A DNA stretch of 64,000 nt from Spirodela intermedia. Lineage: Eukaryota > Streptophyta > Magnoliopsida > Alismatales > Araceae. The DNA is taken from assembly GCA_902729315.2 (NCBI GenBank), contig LR746269.1, positions 478,501-542,500 on the forward strand, given 5' to 3'. The translations under genes and the position numbers were made by a program. Position 1 is the stretch's first letter. The number at the start of each line of letters is the position of its first letter. Below, piece after piece: positions 23,301 through 36,390 of this stretch. The notes beneath the pieces were generated by a model. That model saw only the letters and a list, made by a program, of their open reading frames with translations, searched no databases and was not told where the DNA came from.

Positions 23301-23689
23301 CCGGAAAGAGAGTTGTCGCGGAGGATGACCAACTGCAGGGCGGCGAGCCGGCCGAGCTCCCCTGGAATGGCGCCGTCGAGCCGGTTGTACGAGAGGTCGA
23401 GCTTGGTGAGGAAGGCGAGCCCGGAAAGACGGGGGGATATGTGCCCCGTTAGCCGTGTCCCGTTCAGCGCCAGCTGCGTCACCTGCTCCGCCGTCCCGCC
23501 GCCGCATGTAACGCCGTGCCATTGGCAAAGCGGCGTGGATTCGTTCCAGGAGTCCAGCGCCCCCAGCGGGTCATCGGAGATCGCTCCTTTGAAGGAGAGG
23601 AGCGCCTCTCGGTCTGCCGAGGAGTCCGCAGACAGCATGGGGAGGAGGAAGAGGAGGAAGAGGAAGGGAGCAGGGATAGGAAGCGTCAT
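20379..23689 (-). CDS. LRR receptor-like kinase, subfamily XII-like (RLK2)
   Basis: Exons 23689-20920 and 20797-20379 with a 122-bp intron at the same APE codon as RLK1; 1062 residues. Signal peptide MTLPIPAPFLFLLFLLPML, N-terminal cap, LRRs without the extra 72-residue block of RLK1, membrane helix about 682-708, kinase from about 744 with GRGSHG loop, Lys 768, HRD 873-875 and DFG 893-895. It differs from RLK4 by only about ten residues over the exon-1 protein. From the LRR starting near EEDWSF to the juxtamembrane region it is also nearly identical to RLK1, while other patches differ, which implies gene conversion. The last residues (YVEIEI) are encoded by a GAGATA repeat adjoining the microsatellite. 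Likely cell-surface immune or developmental receptor; ligand unknown. Confidence 0.92.
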
Positions 23690-24230
23690 TCTCCGATCCT
23701 GGTGAGCTCAGGGGTCCGAACACCTATTTCGCCAGATTAAATAGAGCGTGGACGCGGACGACGCCGTCCTATTTCCTCCTGCCTCATCCGAGGGAGAGAC
23801 ATACTCTATGAAGACATGCCCTTCATTATTTCAGAGAATGGAGGATACGAAGGAAATTTAAAGATTGTTTAGCTAGTTTAAACTAAAAAATTATGGCGAT
23901 TAATTATTCGTCCTTTCGTAGTTCTGGCGTAGGTGTGAAAGGTTGATTTCCCCACCTGCCCTGAGATTTCCCTGCTTCATCGTTTTATGGGGATGGCAGA
24001 TAATCGATGCAGAAGCCTTGAAATAACCAATTTTAGACGCTGAAATCGGATTTCTATTTTGAATCGTGGAGGGATAACCCACCTACCATTTCGAATTGTT
24101 ATGGCTTCTTCTGTGGAGGGATTCTGAAGCGTTAGCGACCACTCTATCTCCTATTCAGTTCAGCTCGACTGGAGCGACCGAAATTCCTTGGCTGAGAGAG
24201 ATTTCATCCATACGGCATGTTTTCCTCAGT
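23690..24230. other. RLK2 upstream region, duplicated at RLK3 and RLK4
   Basis: 23690-23900 aligns with the upstream of RLK3 (43862-44200). 23930-24230 aligns with 49220-49560 beyond RLK4. A weak TATTTAA (minus, about 23737-23744) is the only TATA-like site near the start codon. No gene. Confidence 0.6.
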
Positions 24231-24630
24231 ACTGCTTCTGCGGAAGTGGCAGAGTACAATGCTAGAGAGATCAACACCGACCCCGGCGTGGTCTCGGGCA
24301 GCTCCCTGCCCAACCCTCCCCGCAGCTCCTCGAGGGAGGGGTCCATCAGGAAGCCCACTAAGTAAGCGCTGGTGGCGGAGGAGGTGGATCAATTGCCAGC
24401 ATCCTGCACCAACGAGCTCGACCGGCGGGTCGGCTACTCGGCAGATCACCACCATGGCCGCCGCCGTGGGAGGCGGCAATGAGGATGAGGATTGTGGCGA
24501 GGTCAGTCTGCGGGAGTGGCTGGAGCGGCCGGAGAGGTCTGTGGACCCCCTGGAGTGACTCCACGTATTCCGTCAGTTGGTGGAAATGGTGAGCCTCGCC
24601 CACTCCCAGGGCGTCACCATCGGCAATGTC

Positions 24631-24845
24631 CGTCTGTTGAGACCTTGACAATCGAAATGAGCTCACAAGGAAAGAGGTCTCGAAGAAGCCGGCCCAGCCT
24701 AGGAACAAAACAAGGGGACAACCGCATGTAGGGGCCTGCAGGACTGGAGACGTGTGCGAACCCTCTGGAGCCCTGGTTCCTGGAGTTTTGTACGAAACAG
24801 GTTTATTTTATTAAACCGCTTCGCATTTTGACTCTCCATCACCGC
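24631..24845. other. Insertion of about 215 bp inside the SPA kinase-like exon
   Basis: The conserved NVRPSC(F/Y) segment is interrupted between NVR (ends about 24630) and RPCYIMS (from about 24846). The intervening DNA lacks a matching donor/acceptor pair. Origin unknown. Confidence 0.5.
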
Positions 24846-25664
24846 CCCTGCTACATCATGTCCACCTTCGTCGAGTCCGCTTCCTGTTTGAGCTCTGGTT
24901 CCGATTCTTGCAGAAATGGCGGGGATCGGAGGACAAGGACGATGACGACGACGACGACGGCCGCAGCGGCAGAAGCAACCCATGCTCCACTGCTACGAGC
25001 AGACCTCGGATACCAGCTGCTTGAGATCCTGCTCAGCTCATGGGGAAGGGACGGGCCGGAGGAAGGAGGATGACAATGGTGGGAAGGAAGGGAGGGAGGT
25101 GGGGGAGAGGAAGAAGAGCTTCCCATTTAAGCGGACCCTACTCATGGAGTACAACTGGTACACAAGCCCCCAAAGAATCTGTGGCCAGCTCGGGCTCATT
25201 CGCATCAGATATCTACAAATTGGGCGTTCTTTTCTTCGAGGTCAGCATCTGATTCCGATCGTCCTCCCTCATTTTTTTCTTCCCATTATTATAATTTCGT
25301 TGCTGATATTGCTAATTTGGTCTTTACTCGCAGCTGTTCTGCCCAACAAGATCCTTCGACGAGAAGCTGTGGACCATGTCCAACCTGAGACACCGAGTCC
25401 TCCCTCCACCTCTGCTGCCCAAATGGCCCAAAGGAAGCTTCCTTCCGCCTGTGGCTGTTGCATCCTCAACCCAACACTTAAAAAGTTTATGCTGTCAGAA
25501 AGCTTGTTTGACTGATATTAAATGAGATTATTGAGTAACTAGAAATCTACAGGTATTACAATTTATCACAACTTCAAAACTTGGTTTAGAAGACTTCTAG
25601 GCCCTAGATTACAAGAGATTAGATAAAACATTGATGACTCAATTTTTATGAGGGTGTTTGAAAG

Positions 25665-25993
25665 TGTAGTAATAAATATGTAATCACATGATCACAGTAA
25701 TATCAAAAACTCAATTTCTAGATATCATTGAGAACAAATAGAAGATAAATCACCAAATTATTAGAAATTCAGATGAGAACAAGACTTCTACTAAACACCT
25801 ATAATCTACATCAAAATGTCTTTAAAATGACTTACACATCAGAGAGTCAGTAATAGACTCTTATCTCTTTCTTTAAAGATTTCACTTGTAATAGAAAAGA
25901 GAGGAGAGACTAAGAAAAAAGAAGAAAGTTGATGAAAATAGAGAATGTAATCAAGAAAAAGTTGTTATACTGAAAAAAGGAGAAATATATATC

Positions 25994-26036
<43 letters not shown>

Positions 26037-26270
26037 AACTATCCCCTTAAAATGAGGCATCTCAATCTATGTGTGGGTGAGCTCACACATTTTAGAGGTG
26101 ATGGTTTTAACCTTCTTCATTTTTCACTCTATCTCTTCTTATGACCCCTAAATGAGTCAATTGTGTCATCACCCCTCACTCTTCACATGTCCTCCGAATA
26201 GGTCTGATGGGAAGAGGCTTCTAGTACATCTCCCATATAAGTCAACTAAGATGAACTAACACTACCAAGA
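25665..26270 (-). repeat. 3' LTR of the SPA-resident copia element
   Basis: Aligns with 30254-30875 throughout, including a shared GATCACA..AA segment, an AAGTTGATGAA block and an AGAGGTGATGGTTT block near the end. It contains a TA microsatellite (about 25998-26032) not present in the partner. Confidence 0.8.
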
Positions 26271-29200
26271 AACTCTACCTTGGTAGCCATCATCATTGCA
26301 CTTGGAATCGACGTCCATCCATGTTACAAGTTCTCTACCTTCTATAAGATACCTACAACATGAATCAAATTCAAATAATATTTGAACTTTTTCACTATAA
26401 TGACTTTTGTCAACATATCTTTAGTATTTTTTTTTGTGTGACCTTTCTCTAGAGATATATCTACATAATTCACTAACATATGAATTTTGTGATATTATAT
26501 ATTAATATATTTTGACCGTGCATGATAGACTTAATTTTTTACTAAATAAATAACACTATAACTATCATAATGTAGAGAAACTTCACCATATCATATCCCA
26601 AGTTTACTCAACAATTCTTTCAATCCCAAGACCTTTTTGACTGTTTTAATATTTGTTATGTGCTCCACTTCAATTGTAAATAATGTAATAGTGGTCTAAA
26701 ATATAAACCTTCAACTTGTAGGTTCATCAGTCACAATGAAAACATATCTTGTTGTAAATCTTTGATAATTTAGATCTCTGAAAAAATCTACATCAACAAA
26801 ATTAATAATATAAAGATAATTTTATTTGTTAAAACAGATTTCAAAATTTAAAGAACCATTTAAATATTGAAAAGACCACTTCAATGTGCTCCAATGTTCT
26901 TTTCCTAGATTATTCATAAATCTGCTCACAAGTCTAACTACATGAATAATATTTAATCTTATACAAACCATAGTATACATAAAAGAGTCAACCACACTAA
27001 TATAAAGAATTTATTTAATCTCAATAATATCTTATTTAGATGTTAGACACTGAGTATTAAATAATCTAAAATGACTAATTAAAAGAGTGACTATTGTTTT
27101 AACATTACTCATGCAAAATAAATCTACCACCTTCAAGAAATAACTCTTCAAAGTCAATCATAGCTAACTTAACTCATGATCTCTATAGATCTCTATATTA
27201 AGAATATTTTTTACGTCACTAGAATTTTTTGTGTTAAATTCATTACTCAATAATGACTTCAACTTAATAATTTAATGTGAATTATTTAAATTAATAAATA
27301 TATCATCGACATAGAGTATCAAATAATTAGAAAATCATCACCATAAGTTCTCATATAAATAGAACAGTTAAAATCACACCTTGTGTAGTCAATATTTAAC
27401 ATGTAAAAGTCAATTTTTTTATACCACTACTTTGATGCTTATTTTAACTTATAAAGAGATTTCTTTAATTGACACACAAGATGTTCTAACCCCTACACAA
27501 TAAAATCCTTTAATTGTTGTATGTAAATAATCTCTTCCAAATCTTCATAAATAAATACCATCCTCACATCTAGCTACTCAAGCTCTATATCTTCATGCGC
27601 AATAATAACTAACACCAAACAAATAAATGTATACTTCACAATAGGTAAAAAGATCTTTATATAATTAGTTCTCTACTTTTGTGTAAAGTCTTTTGTTGAG
27701 TAAGCCTTGTCTTAGACTATAGTTGGTCACCATCAATCATTGGTAACTTCTTCTTATACACTAATTTGCACTCAATAACTTGCTTCCCTATAAGAAGATC
27801 TACTAGTTTTCATGTGTGGCTATTGTCTAAAGATGTTTGTTCCTCAACTATTGTTATATCCACTTCTCTTTTTAGGATAATTAATTGACTCTTGAAAAAT
27901 TATAGACTTTTCATTTCTTACAAATAATGTAAAGATATCATAATTATCAAAGCGAGTAGGAGGTCTTACTTCACTTCTATCTTATAAATAGTAATACAAT
28001 TAGAAACATCTAACGATTTTGTAACTCATTCTTCACTCATAACATAACTAAGAGGAATCTACACAATCTCCACCTCTAGTCTTACTTTATCTTCATCATG
28101 AGTATCATTAGATTCTTAAATCATATGCCATGTAGAGAATGACTTCAACATGTGATCTTCATTAAAGATCACATCTTTATTAAAAATATTTTTTTCACCT
28201 CAGAATCACAAAGTCGATATCTCTTCATGTTAGTATTATAGCCTAATAAGATACATTTCTTCAACTATGAATGTAACTTTGATCTCTCATCAATAGGTGT
28301 AAGGATATATCCTAGACACTTAAATATATACAAATTTGAATAGTCAATAAGATTTTCAACCCATATCTCTTTAGTTGACTTCTCATCAAGAGTAGAATTT
28401 GATGATCTATTTACCAAATAAGCCACCATAGTCATAGTTTCTACCCAAAATTCTTTAGCAAGTCATAAATAATCTGCTCTCTCAATAATTGTATGGTTCA
28501 TCCGCTCACTAATATTGTTGTGTTACAGAGTCTTCTTCACTATACAATAACGTTGAATATCATATTCATTATAAAATTGATCAAAAGTAGAATTCTTAAA
28601 TTCTGTATTATTATTAGTCTGCAAAACTTTAATCTTCCTCCATATTTGATTCTTCATCTTAACACATCAAGTCTTGAACTTTACAAATATTTCTTGTGTT
28701 TCAAGAAAAATATCTAATTTTTTTTAGAAAAATCATCAACAAAGGTCACATCAACTAGACCACACACATCTGAATGAATATAATCCAGCACATCATCCAT
28801 TTCATATTTTATTATCTTAAATGTCACTCTACACTATTTTTTCATGACATAGTACTTAAAAGAATTCAATTTGTAAGTTTTCACACTAGATAACAATCTT
28901 CATATATGTAACTTTTGCATACTTATCTTATTCATATGACCTAATCACAAGTACCATAAATAAGTGTCATTAGTCATGAAATCATATGATGTTATCAACA
29001 CAAGCTCCACTATAATAATATTTTTTTTAAGTTTATAAATATCCACTTGTGTTGACATATTTCCTTCATCACAATGAGCACTCTGATAATTTTGAGGATC
29101 TAATTTTTACATTTGAAGTAACATTCATTCGCCTCCATAACTTTAAGTGAGATCAGATGTAATACTAGAATATGATGAACATTTCCAAACTCTTAGATCA

Positions 29201-30253
29201 CCCCATCAAATATTCAAATTTTCATTAAACCAATGTCAACAACTTCATAAATCATATTATCTCTCATAGAAACAACTCTTGTTGCACTCATATATGAATC
29301 AAATTAGTTAATATTATGACATATATGATAAGAATAACTAGTATCAAGAATCTATGTGTTCGACAATTCTCTTAATTGTAACAAGATCATAATAGACTTC
29401 ATCATCTTCTATCCTCAACATCCTCAACATTCGTTGAACTAGATTCACCTCTTATTATCTTATCATTTTGGTTCCTTGGAGAATTTTTTTGCAAGTATCC
29501 CTTCTTATAACACTTGTGACAAGTTTACTTTTTCAATTGATTTATTTATGCATTGGACCGACTCTTCTTATCTCTTGATGATCCTTTCTCTTTTTGTATT
29601 TTATGTTTTCTTCCACCCTTGATATATAAACCTTCATCATAAACCACATTAATATTTTTTTTTGAATGATAATATTTCATCAATAAATTAAGAACATCTT
29701 GAAGAACAAATGTTGTGCTACCATGGAATAAAGTTGTAACAAGATGATCATATAAATCAAGAAGAGAAACAAGTAGAATAATAATTATATTCTCATTAAA
29801 ATATATATAATTTCATATAAAGTAAATCATTCAAAAATTAATTAAAATAATTAATATGAGATGTCAGATCATCTCTTTTTAACATGTGCAACCGAAATAA
29901 TTCTCTTTAACGTAAATTTACTCATCATCAACTTTTGTGCACATCATTTCTCAACCTTCTTATAGAGTTTCTTTGGATTATATTCATCTATGACCTATTG
30001 AAGGACTCAATTAGACAAATATATATATGAATAAAACCTTCAACCTTATTCTTCATTATCTCTCAATCATTAGTATTGATTTTGTTTGGCTTTAGTTTAT
30101 CCAAAATCTTATACAAGTTTATTTACAACATGAAACATACATGATGCTTCTAGAGATTAAAGTTAGATGACTTATTCAACTTATGAATATTAGTGTACAT
30201 CTTAGAAGCCATAGTAAGTCCGTAAATAATCAAATTAATATTTTAATACCACT

Positions 30254-30875
30254 TGTAAGAATAAACATATAAACATATGATCACAATAACAACAAAAATT
30301 TAATTTCTAAATGTCTTTGAGAGAAAATAAAAAAGAAATCACTAAGCCATCAGAAATTTTGATGAGAATAAGACTTTCACCAAACACTTAAAACACATGT
30401 CTCAATACTGTTGAGATGGCCCACACACTAGATAGTCAACAATAAGCTCTTATCTCCTTCTATAAAGACTTTATCTACAATAGAAGACAGATGCAAAATC
30501 AAAAAGAGTAAGGAAGTTGATGAAGAAATAGAATGTAATCAAAGGAGAGAAAATTTTTGTCGTCCATCATATTCAAAAAAGGATAAATACATGCCCTATT
30601 TGTAGAAAAAGGAAAAGGTGATTGTCCCATTAAAAGGAGGCATCTTGATCTATGTATGGGCAACCCCAGACATCTTAGAGGTGATGGTTTCAACCGCTTT
30701 CATTTCTCTCTCTCTCTCTTTGCACGACCCCTACATGAGTCAAAAGGGATGGGGTGGCAACTATGTCACCGCCCCTCACTCCTTACACATCCTTGAACAG
30801 CTCAGACAAGAAGAGGCTCCTCACATGTCTCCCAAATGGGTCAGCTGTGATGGGCTGACACCCCCAATAGAAGGT
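30254..30875 (-). repeat. 5' LTR of the SPA-resident copia element
   Basis: Partner of the left LTR. On the minus strand it ends in ACA next to a TGGTAT primer-binding-site relic. The outer boundary is approximate. Confidence 0.8.
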
Positions 30876-32380
30876 GACCAATCTTGACAATTTTAGGGAT
30901 CCTACTGCATCTTATAATGCAATCTTTTTCTGAAAAAAGGGCAATGTCTGGGATACGTGTATCTAACTGTTTATAAGGGTATGTGGTTGGGAGATCATGT
31001 GCGGCTAATTTTTTTATAAAGAAAGGGCAACAGCTGTTTCTTAATGTTCCGTGTGGGGCTTAGCCTAATGAAGGGTATTTGCTTGGCGGACTGTATCCGT
31101 AGAACAAAGTTAAAGAAAAGATTGGATTTTTAATGATTTCGCAGGTTTCTAGCTATCTGAGGATGCATGCAAATGCTGGTTGGAATCAAGAATATTTGAT
31201 AAGGGGATCGTATTATATCTTATCAGGCCTTTTTTATATATATAGAAAAGTGTGAATTTTGATGATTTTATATCCATTTGTACGATACCTTCTTGCATCC
31301 AAATATCATCATCATCATCATGATCATCATGGGCATTGAATGGATCTTATGAATGGATAGTGGCCATGAGAAGAAATGGGTTTTTTGGCGCTATGATTAA
31401 GTCCGTTTATGTTCGAAAACCCTCGCAGTGAGGTTCTGCAGAGTGAGTTCCTCAATGAACCGAGAGATAGCCTGGAAGAGCGAGAAGCTGCGATCAAGCT
31501 GCGGGAGGAAATCGAGGACCAGCAGCTGCTGCTGGAGTTCCTCCTGCGGCTGCAGCAGTGCAAGCAGGAAACCGCCGACAAGCTTCACGACATAGTGTTC
31601 TGCCTGTCCTCCGACATGGAGGAGATCCTGAAGCAGCTGGAGATCGTGTAGAAGGACGGCAGATTCTACTCGGACCTCGAGCACGAAGACCACTTCGCCG
31701 TGGAGAAGGACGACTCGGTCAACTCGGGGTCTCGCCAACGGGTCCTCTCGAGGGTGCGAACCTATTACGAAGACAAGCGCAGTGAGCCTCTGAGCGACAG
31801 CCTGAGGTCGGAGTTGCAGCAGAAGAACCAGGAGACCATCTCCTCGACGAGCTGTCGGCTGATGAAGAACTTTAAGAAGCTGGAGGCCGCTTACTTCTCG
31901 ACGAGGTGCAGGATGACGAAGCCGGGGAGCAGGCACGAGAGCAGGATCGTCGCTACCGCTGGGAGCGGCCCTGCGGTGAGCTTGGTGGATAATCTTCTGC
32001 CCTACAAGGAGGTTCTGAGTGAAACCAGACAGAGAGAATGGATCAGCCCATTTCTGGAAGGCCTGCGCAAGTACCTGTTCTTCAGCAAGCTGAGAATGAG
32101 GGCGGACCTGCGGCAGGGGGACCTGCTGAACTCCTCCAACCTCGTCTGCTCCCTGGGATTCGATCGAGACAGGGAGCTCTTCGCCCCCGCCGGCGTGAAC
32201 CGGAAGATCAAGATATTCGAGTGCGACGTCGTCCTCAACGAGGATAGGGACATGCACTACCCGTTGGTGGAGATGGTCAGCCGCTCGAAGCTCAGCAGCA
32301 TCTGCTGGAAAGGCTACATCAAGAGCCAGATCGCCTCCAGGGACTTCGAGGGCGTCCCCCAGGTCCTTACTTGCCAACCC

Positions 32381-32412
<32 letters not shown>

Positions 32413-33049
32413 GCGTCTCCCTCCTGCCCAAATCACTCACTCTCGCTCACTCTTGGTCTGCAGGTGTGGGATGTGACTAGGAGCCAGGTATTTTTGGAGA
32501 GGCGGGAGCACGAGCGGCGGATGTGGTCAATCGACTTCTCGCTCACGGATCCCACGAAGCTGGCCAGCGGGAGCGACGACGGGACCGTGAAGCTGTGGAA
32601 TATCAATCAGGCAATCCCACTTTTGCACTTGGTGTATGTCGGCTTTGAAACTAAATGCGCTGCAGTCCTCTCTCGTTGCCATTTCTTTGAGCCACCTCCC
32701 TGCGCCGAGCTTTCCTCACGGGTTCTTCTTCATCCTCCTGTTGCAGAACGGGAGCACAGGGACTATCAAGACGAAGGCCAACGTCCACTCGGTGCAGTTT
32801 CCGCCGGATTCGGCGTGGTCGCTGGCTGTGGGACCGGCGAACTACCGGATCTACCTGTACGACCTGCGCAGCGCGAGGGCACCGCTGTGCATCCTGGTGG
32901 GCCACGCCAAGACAGTGAGCTACGTGAAGTTCGTTGACTCCTCCACTCTGGTCTCCGCCTCCACTGACAACTCCCTCAAGCTCTGGGATCTCTCCGCCGC
33001 CTCATCCAGGGTCCTCGAGTCCCCCCATTTCCTGCGGGGACTGTCTTGA

Positions 33050-34402
33050 AGATACATGCTAGAGGGTTAGGCCCTTTTGCAATTGTTAAACGAGTCGGAT
33101 CAAATGCTTACGCTGTAGACATTTAAGTTGAATAGTAATCAGTCATATTTTTAACATTCAGATCTTATTCCTTATCAGAGATCACCGAATATTTCTAGCG
33201 AGTTATTTGTGCCAAATCTAATTGTTGAGAGCGAAAATGCCCAGATGTCCAACAACCAATTTTCCTACACGACAAGAGTAAATAGAAGATATATTAGATG
33301 GAAAAATAATATTTAATATTAATGGACAAAGATGGAGGTTTCTTGTTCATTGGGGGGATCATCTGGAGTAGTGGGAGCACTGCCAACATATAGTGGACCA
33401 AGACTCGTCAGAGCCGAGTTCTTTCAACCCAAAGGGCGCTGACGCAACATCGAGTCGCCTCACGACAAGTCAGCAAAAGCCTAATCAGCAGCTGCATGCG
33501 AGCAAAGGTTAGAGTCAAGATAGTAAATGGGATCGACGCTCTCAATAAAACTGTATGCCCATAGAACAACACAGCGAGGATAACGGTAGCGATGTGGCTT
33601 CATCATTAGGAAAACGGTTTCGGCGTACCTCTTGTCTTCAACGGCATCATAAACGCACTGAAAAGAGTGACTATCTTTATTACTTGCTTAATATGAGTTT
33701 TTTGAAAACATATAAGAGAGAGATGAGACTCAGAGGAAGGAAGTGAAGTTTTATGATGTGTTCTACGTTGATCTTGTTTAGATCCCGTTGCCCCAGCTTG
33801 GGTTGGTCGTGAGGATCCAGTTATTCCCGATCTGGAATATTTCTTCTCAACTCTCTCCTTCTGTCCCATTATCCCCACCTCTCTTATACCTATCCACATG
33901 TCGCACGAACCCATTAACTTTTTCTGTCGATATCTTATCGACCACTATCTACCATTCTGCGAGAACTTGGTTCGAGGTCCTCAGCAGGTCAGGCATCCAC
34001 AGCATCTTTGTGACTGCCGTCGCCTCAGAACCTGCATAAGATCTTGGAATATCGCCGGCAGACCGTTGCTCTTCCACGATAACAGTAACCCCTTCCAGCT
34101 CTCCATTAATTTGTGGATGTAATATGTTTTCTTGCTCTATGTCGCTCGAGTGACCATAGGGTAACCAGTTAATACTATTTAGTTGATTTCACACCGTGAT
34201 AAGAATAGTTTTCTGACGTGATAAAAATCAGGGCATCCTATCAGCGGTTTTTTTCAAATGGCTGGATCCTTCTCGTTTTCAATTGTGGGTGTTTTATTTA
34301 GATTATTCAAGATCTGTTCGTTTTATCTTTAATTCTGTGGAAATATCTACTAGAATTTATAGCCGTCTGCCTTCCCTCATTTCCATCCGCATCACCATCC
34401 AC
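33050..34402. other. Intergenic, no gene seen
   Basis: About 1.35 kb between the SPA and MA3 pseudogenes. The missing SPA WD40 blades are not here. A GACTCG/CGAGTC-rich stretch (33400-33460) looks like LTR-type sequence, but I cannot pair it with a second copy. Confidence 0.5.
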
Positions 34403-36011
34403 TACGCGGCTGTGATCGACCCTCCACGGGTCTTTACGGGCTTCACTAAACTCATCGAATCCTTCGACGATCTTCATATGGAGATACCAGATGTGGTCGA
34501 TGTCCTCGCGTTCATAGCTCATGTCGTGGTGGAACGTCATTCTCCCGCCGGCATTCTTGACGAAGCTGGTCACCTGCTGGCTGAAGAATTCCAAGGGGGT
34601 GGAGGCCGTAAAGAGAGTGGAGAAAAGCTACCTCTCCGCCCCAATTCACGCAGAGATCGTCCTGAGAAGATGGGGCGGAAGCCAGAGCACCACCGTGGAA
34701 GACATGAAGAACAGGATGGGCGATCTTCTTGTGGAGTATCTGCTCACCGGCGATATGGTGGAGGCTTGCGAGTGTATAAAGGACCTCAAGGCTCCGTTCT
34801 TCGACCATGAGATCGTCAAACGTGCGTTGATACCGGCCATGGAGCGGAGAGAACCGGAGGGTTTGATTCTGGAGCTGCTGAAGGACTCTGCTACAGAAGG
34901 GTTGATCAATTCGAGCCAGATCTCGAGGGGTTTCAACCGGATCATGCAGGCCGTGGACTATCTGTGCCTGGATATTCCGAGTGCCAGGGAGCCGTTGAAG
35001 GGGTTGATCTCCAAGGCGGCCTCGGAGGGTTGGCTGTGCAGGTCCTCTCTGGTGCTGCTTCCTCTCCTGCCAGAGAAGCCACTGGAGGACGACGCCACTA
35101 GGGTTTTCAAGACCAGCGCCGTGGCCATCATCCAGGAGTATTTCTGGTGGGGCAACCGTCCCAGCCCCACCATTTGAAGGGACGGCGCCAGCACAGGAGT
35201 CATGCCACGTCGACATCGTCAACCTAGGATCCAAGATCCGAATTTTATTTATTATTAGGATTTTCCTTTCATTTAGTTTCCTTTAACGAATTCTTGATCT
35301 TATAAATAGGATTAGCGCGGTAATAGGCGGTTTTGGGTGGTGAATTTTGAAGATTTAGACATTATTTTCAGAATTTGCCCTAAGGTTTCCTCTCAGCCCC
35401 CGCCGCCGCCGCCGCCGCCGCTGAGAGGCGACCCTCATGTGCCCGTCCGCCCATCACAAGCGCACGACTCCCCCTTCCATCCACCCGTGATCCACCATTC
35501 GAGAGCTAACATCCAGTTTCTCTCGCTACCGATTGCACCGTTTGGCATCCGGCGCATTGTTGTCTACCGTCGGCAGTAGACGACGACATTCACGTCGACG
35601 AGTTTTGACTCGTCGTGAGACCCCGCTTTCAGGTCGTCGGCAGCCGACACAGCCGTATGCCCTCAGCCGACATGCGCGTGATTTTTCCCCGCCGCACGAC
35701 TGCACATTGCCCTCTCGCGCGACGATTCCAACAGCCGCCCGTTTTGCCACGGGAATGTCAAGGTTTCCAGTTCCCATCTTTCACCGTCCTGCCGCAACTC
35801 GAGGCTCGCCGCACCGCCCCTCACGTTGTCTCAGCGCTGAAGGTACTCCCTTCACTCTTTGCTGATTCATATTATTTCATCCAGTATTTTCTTCTGTGTT
35901 TTTCCACTGCCATCGGATTTACGTGATAGATTTGCGTCTTCTCATGGTTAACCATCCGGGATTTTGAATTTGGAGTTTTACTTATCGTGGTGGTTGTAAG
36001 ACAGTACTCCC

Positions 36012-36376
36012 TGAAGGGCTTGATCCAGTCTTATCGTGTAACGTCGCGACTAACTGTTTCTGGGAAATACTTTAGTGAAATTAATTTGGACATTTTCCCT
36101 TCTTTCGGGTAGTCATTTTCTATTTTCTATCGTTGGGAGTTATAACGGCGAGGATGGTGACAAGAAGAACACCAAGCCAACTCAGCGTGGAGTTAGTTGC
36201 ATGGTGTCTCTCTCTCCCACGATGATTGACTTCCCTTTATAAGGGGCTATGTGTTCGACGTATTGACTGTGAAGAACAGAACATATTTTTGATCAATTAC
36301 GGTTCTTTCTATTTTTCTTCTTGACTCTTCCTTTACTCGAGAGTTTTGGTGTGGATTTGGCTTTGTGAAGCCAAAA
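36012..36376 (+). repeat. 5' LTR of nested copia element
   Basis: 365 bp. Contains a TATAAGG promoter-like site (about 36238) shared with the 3' LTR. About 18 bp shorter than its partner. Confidence 0.88.
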
Positions 36377-36378
36377 AG

Positions 36379-36390
36379 TGGTATCAGAGC
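36379..36390 (+). other. Primer-binding site (tRNA-iMet type)
   Basis: TGGTATCAGAGC, the canonical plant copia primer-binding site, two bases after the 5' LTR. It is not a tRNA gene. Confidence 0.9.

Larger units (their letters stand above)
25665..30875 (-). mobile_element. Degraded Ty1/copia retrotransposon inside the SPA pseudogene
   Basis: Two alignable LTRs, about 25665-26270 and 30254-30875, enclose decayed pol read on the minus strand. A gag zinc-knuckle relic (CHKCYKKGY) is at about 29495-29530. An integrase relic (MNRTIIERA-like, YLVNRS-like) is at about 28380-28500. RT (LDVRMVF, HLVCQLKKSLYKLK) is at about 27440-27590. A primer-binding-site relic TGGTAT adjoins the right LTR (about 30245-30250). 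This order (gag, integrase, RT) is diagnostic of copia. Many stops and substantial LTR divergence show an old insertion. The right LTR contains a short CT run at about 30704-30720. I could not find a clean target duplication. The element lies between the last SPA kinase-like exon and the coiled-coil exon, probably within an original intron. Confidence 0.85.
24454..33049 (+). pseudogene. SPA1-related (SUPPRESSOR OF PHYA-105) pseudogene, split by a retroelement
   Basis: SPA proteins partner COP1 in a nuclear ubiquitin ligase that represses light signalling. ATG 24454 leads into VSLREWLERPERSVD, the kinase-like start typical of short SPA3/SPA4 forms, then an in-frame TGA (24556) replaces the expected Cys. 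More kinase-like pieces follow: SFIESASC-like at about 24855, MEYNWYTSP at about 25145, FASDIYKLGVLFFE ending at 25240, LRHRVLPP at 25334-25480. Two single-base insertions break the frame near 25172 and 25435. After a 5.9-kb interruption, 31429-32362 carries QSEFLNEPRD, the coiled coil and the first WD40 part, with a TAG at 31649. WD40 exons 32464-32610 and 32747-33049 follow. The propeller stops early after [12 protein letters not shown], so the last blades are missing. The intron at 32611 would need a GC donor. Several lesions make a full product impossible. Confidence 0.88.

Noticed and set aside
24217-24453. Extension of the SPA pseudogene frame upstream of ATG 24454
   Set aside because: The frame is open, but residues have no SPA similarity and part of the stretch aligns with RLK2 upstream DNA.
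32371-32937. 188-codon ORF starting in a CT repeat inside the SPA locus
   Set aside because: Reads through the intron and then out of frame with the WD40 exon. The correct exons are 32464-32610 and 32747-33049.
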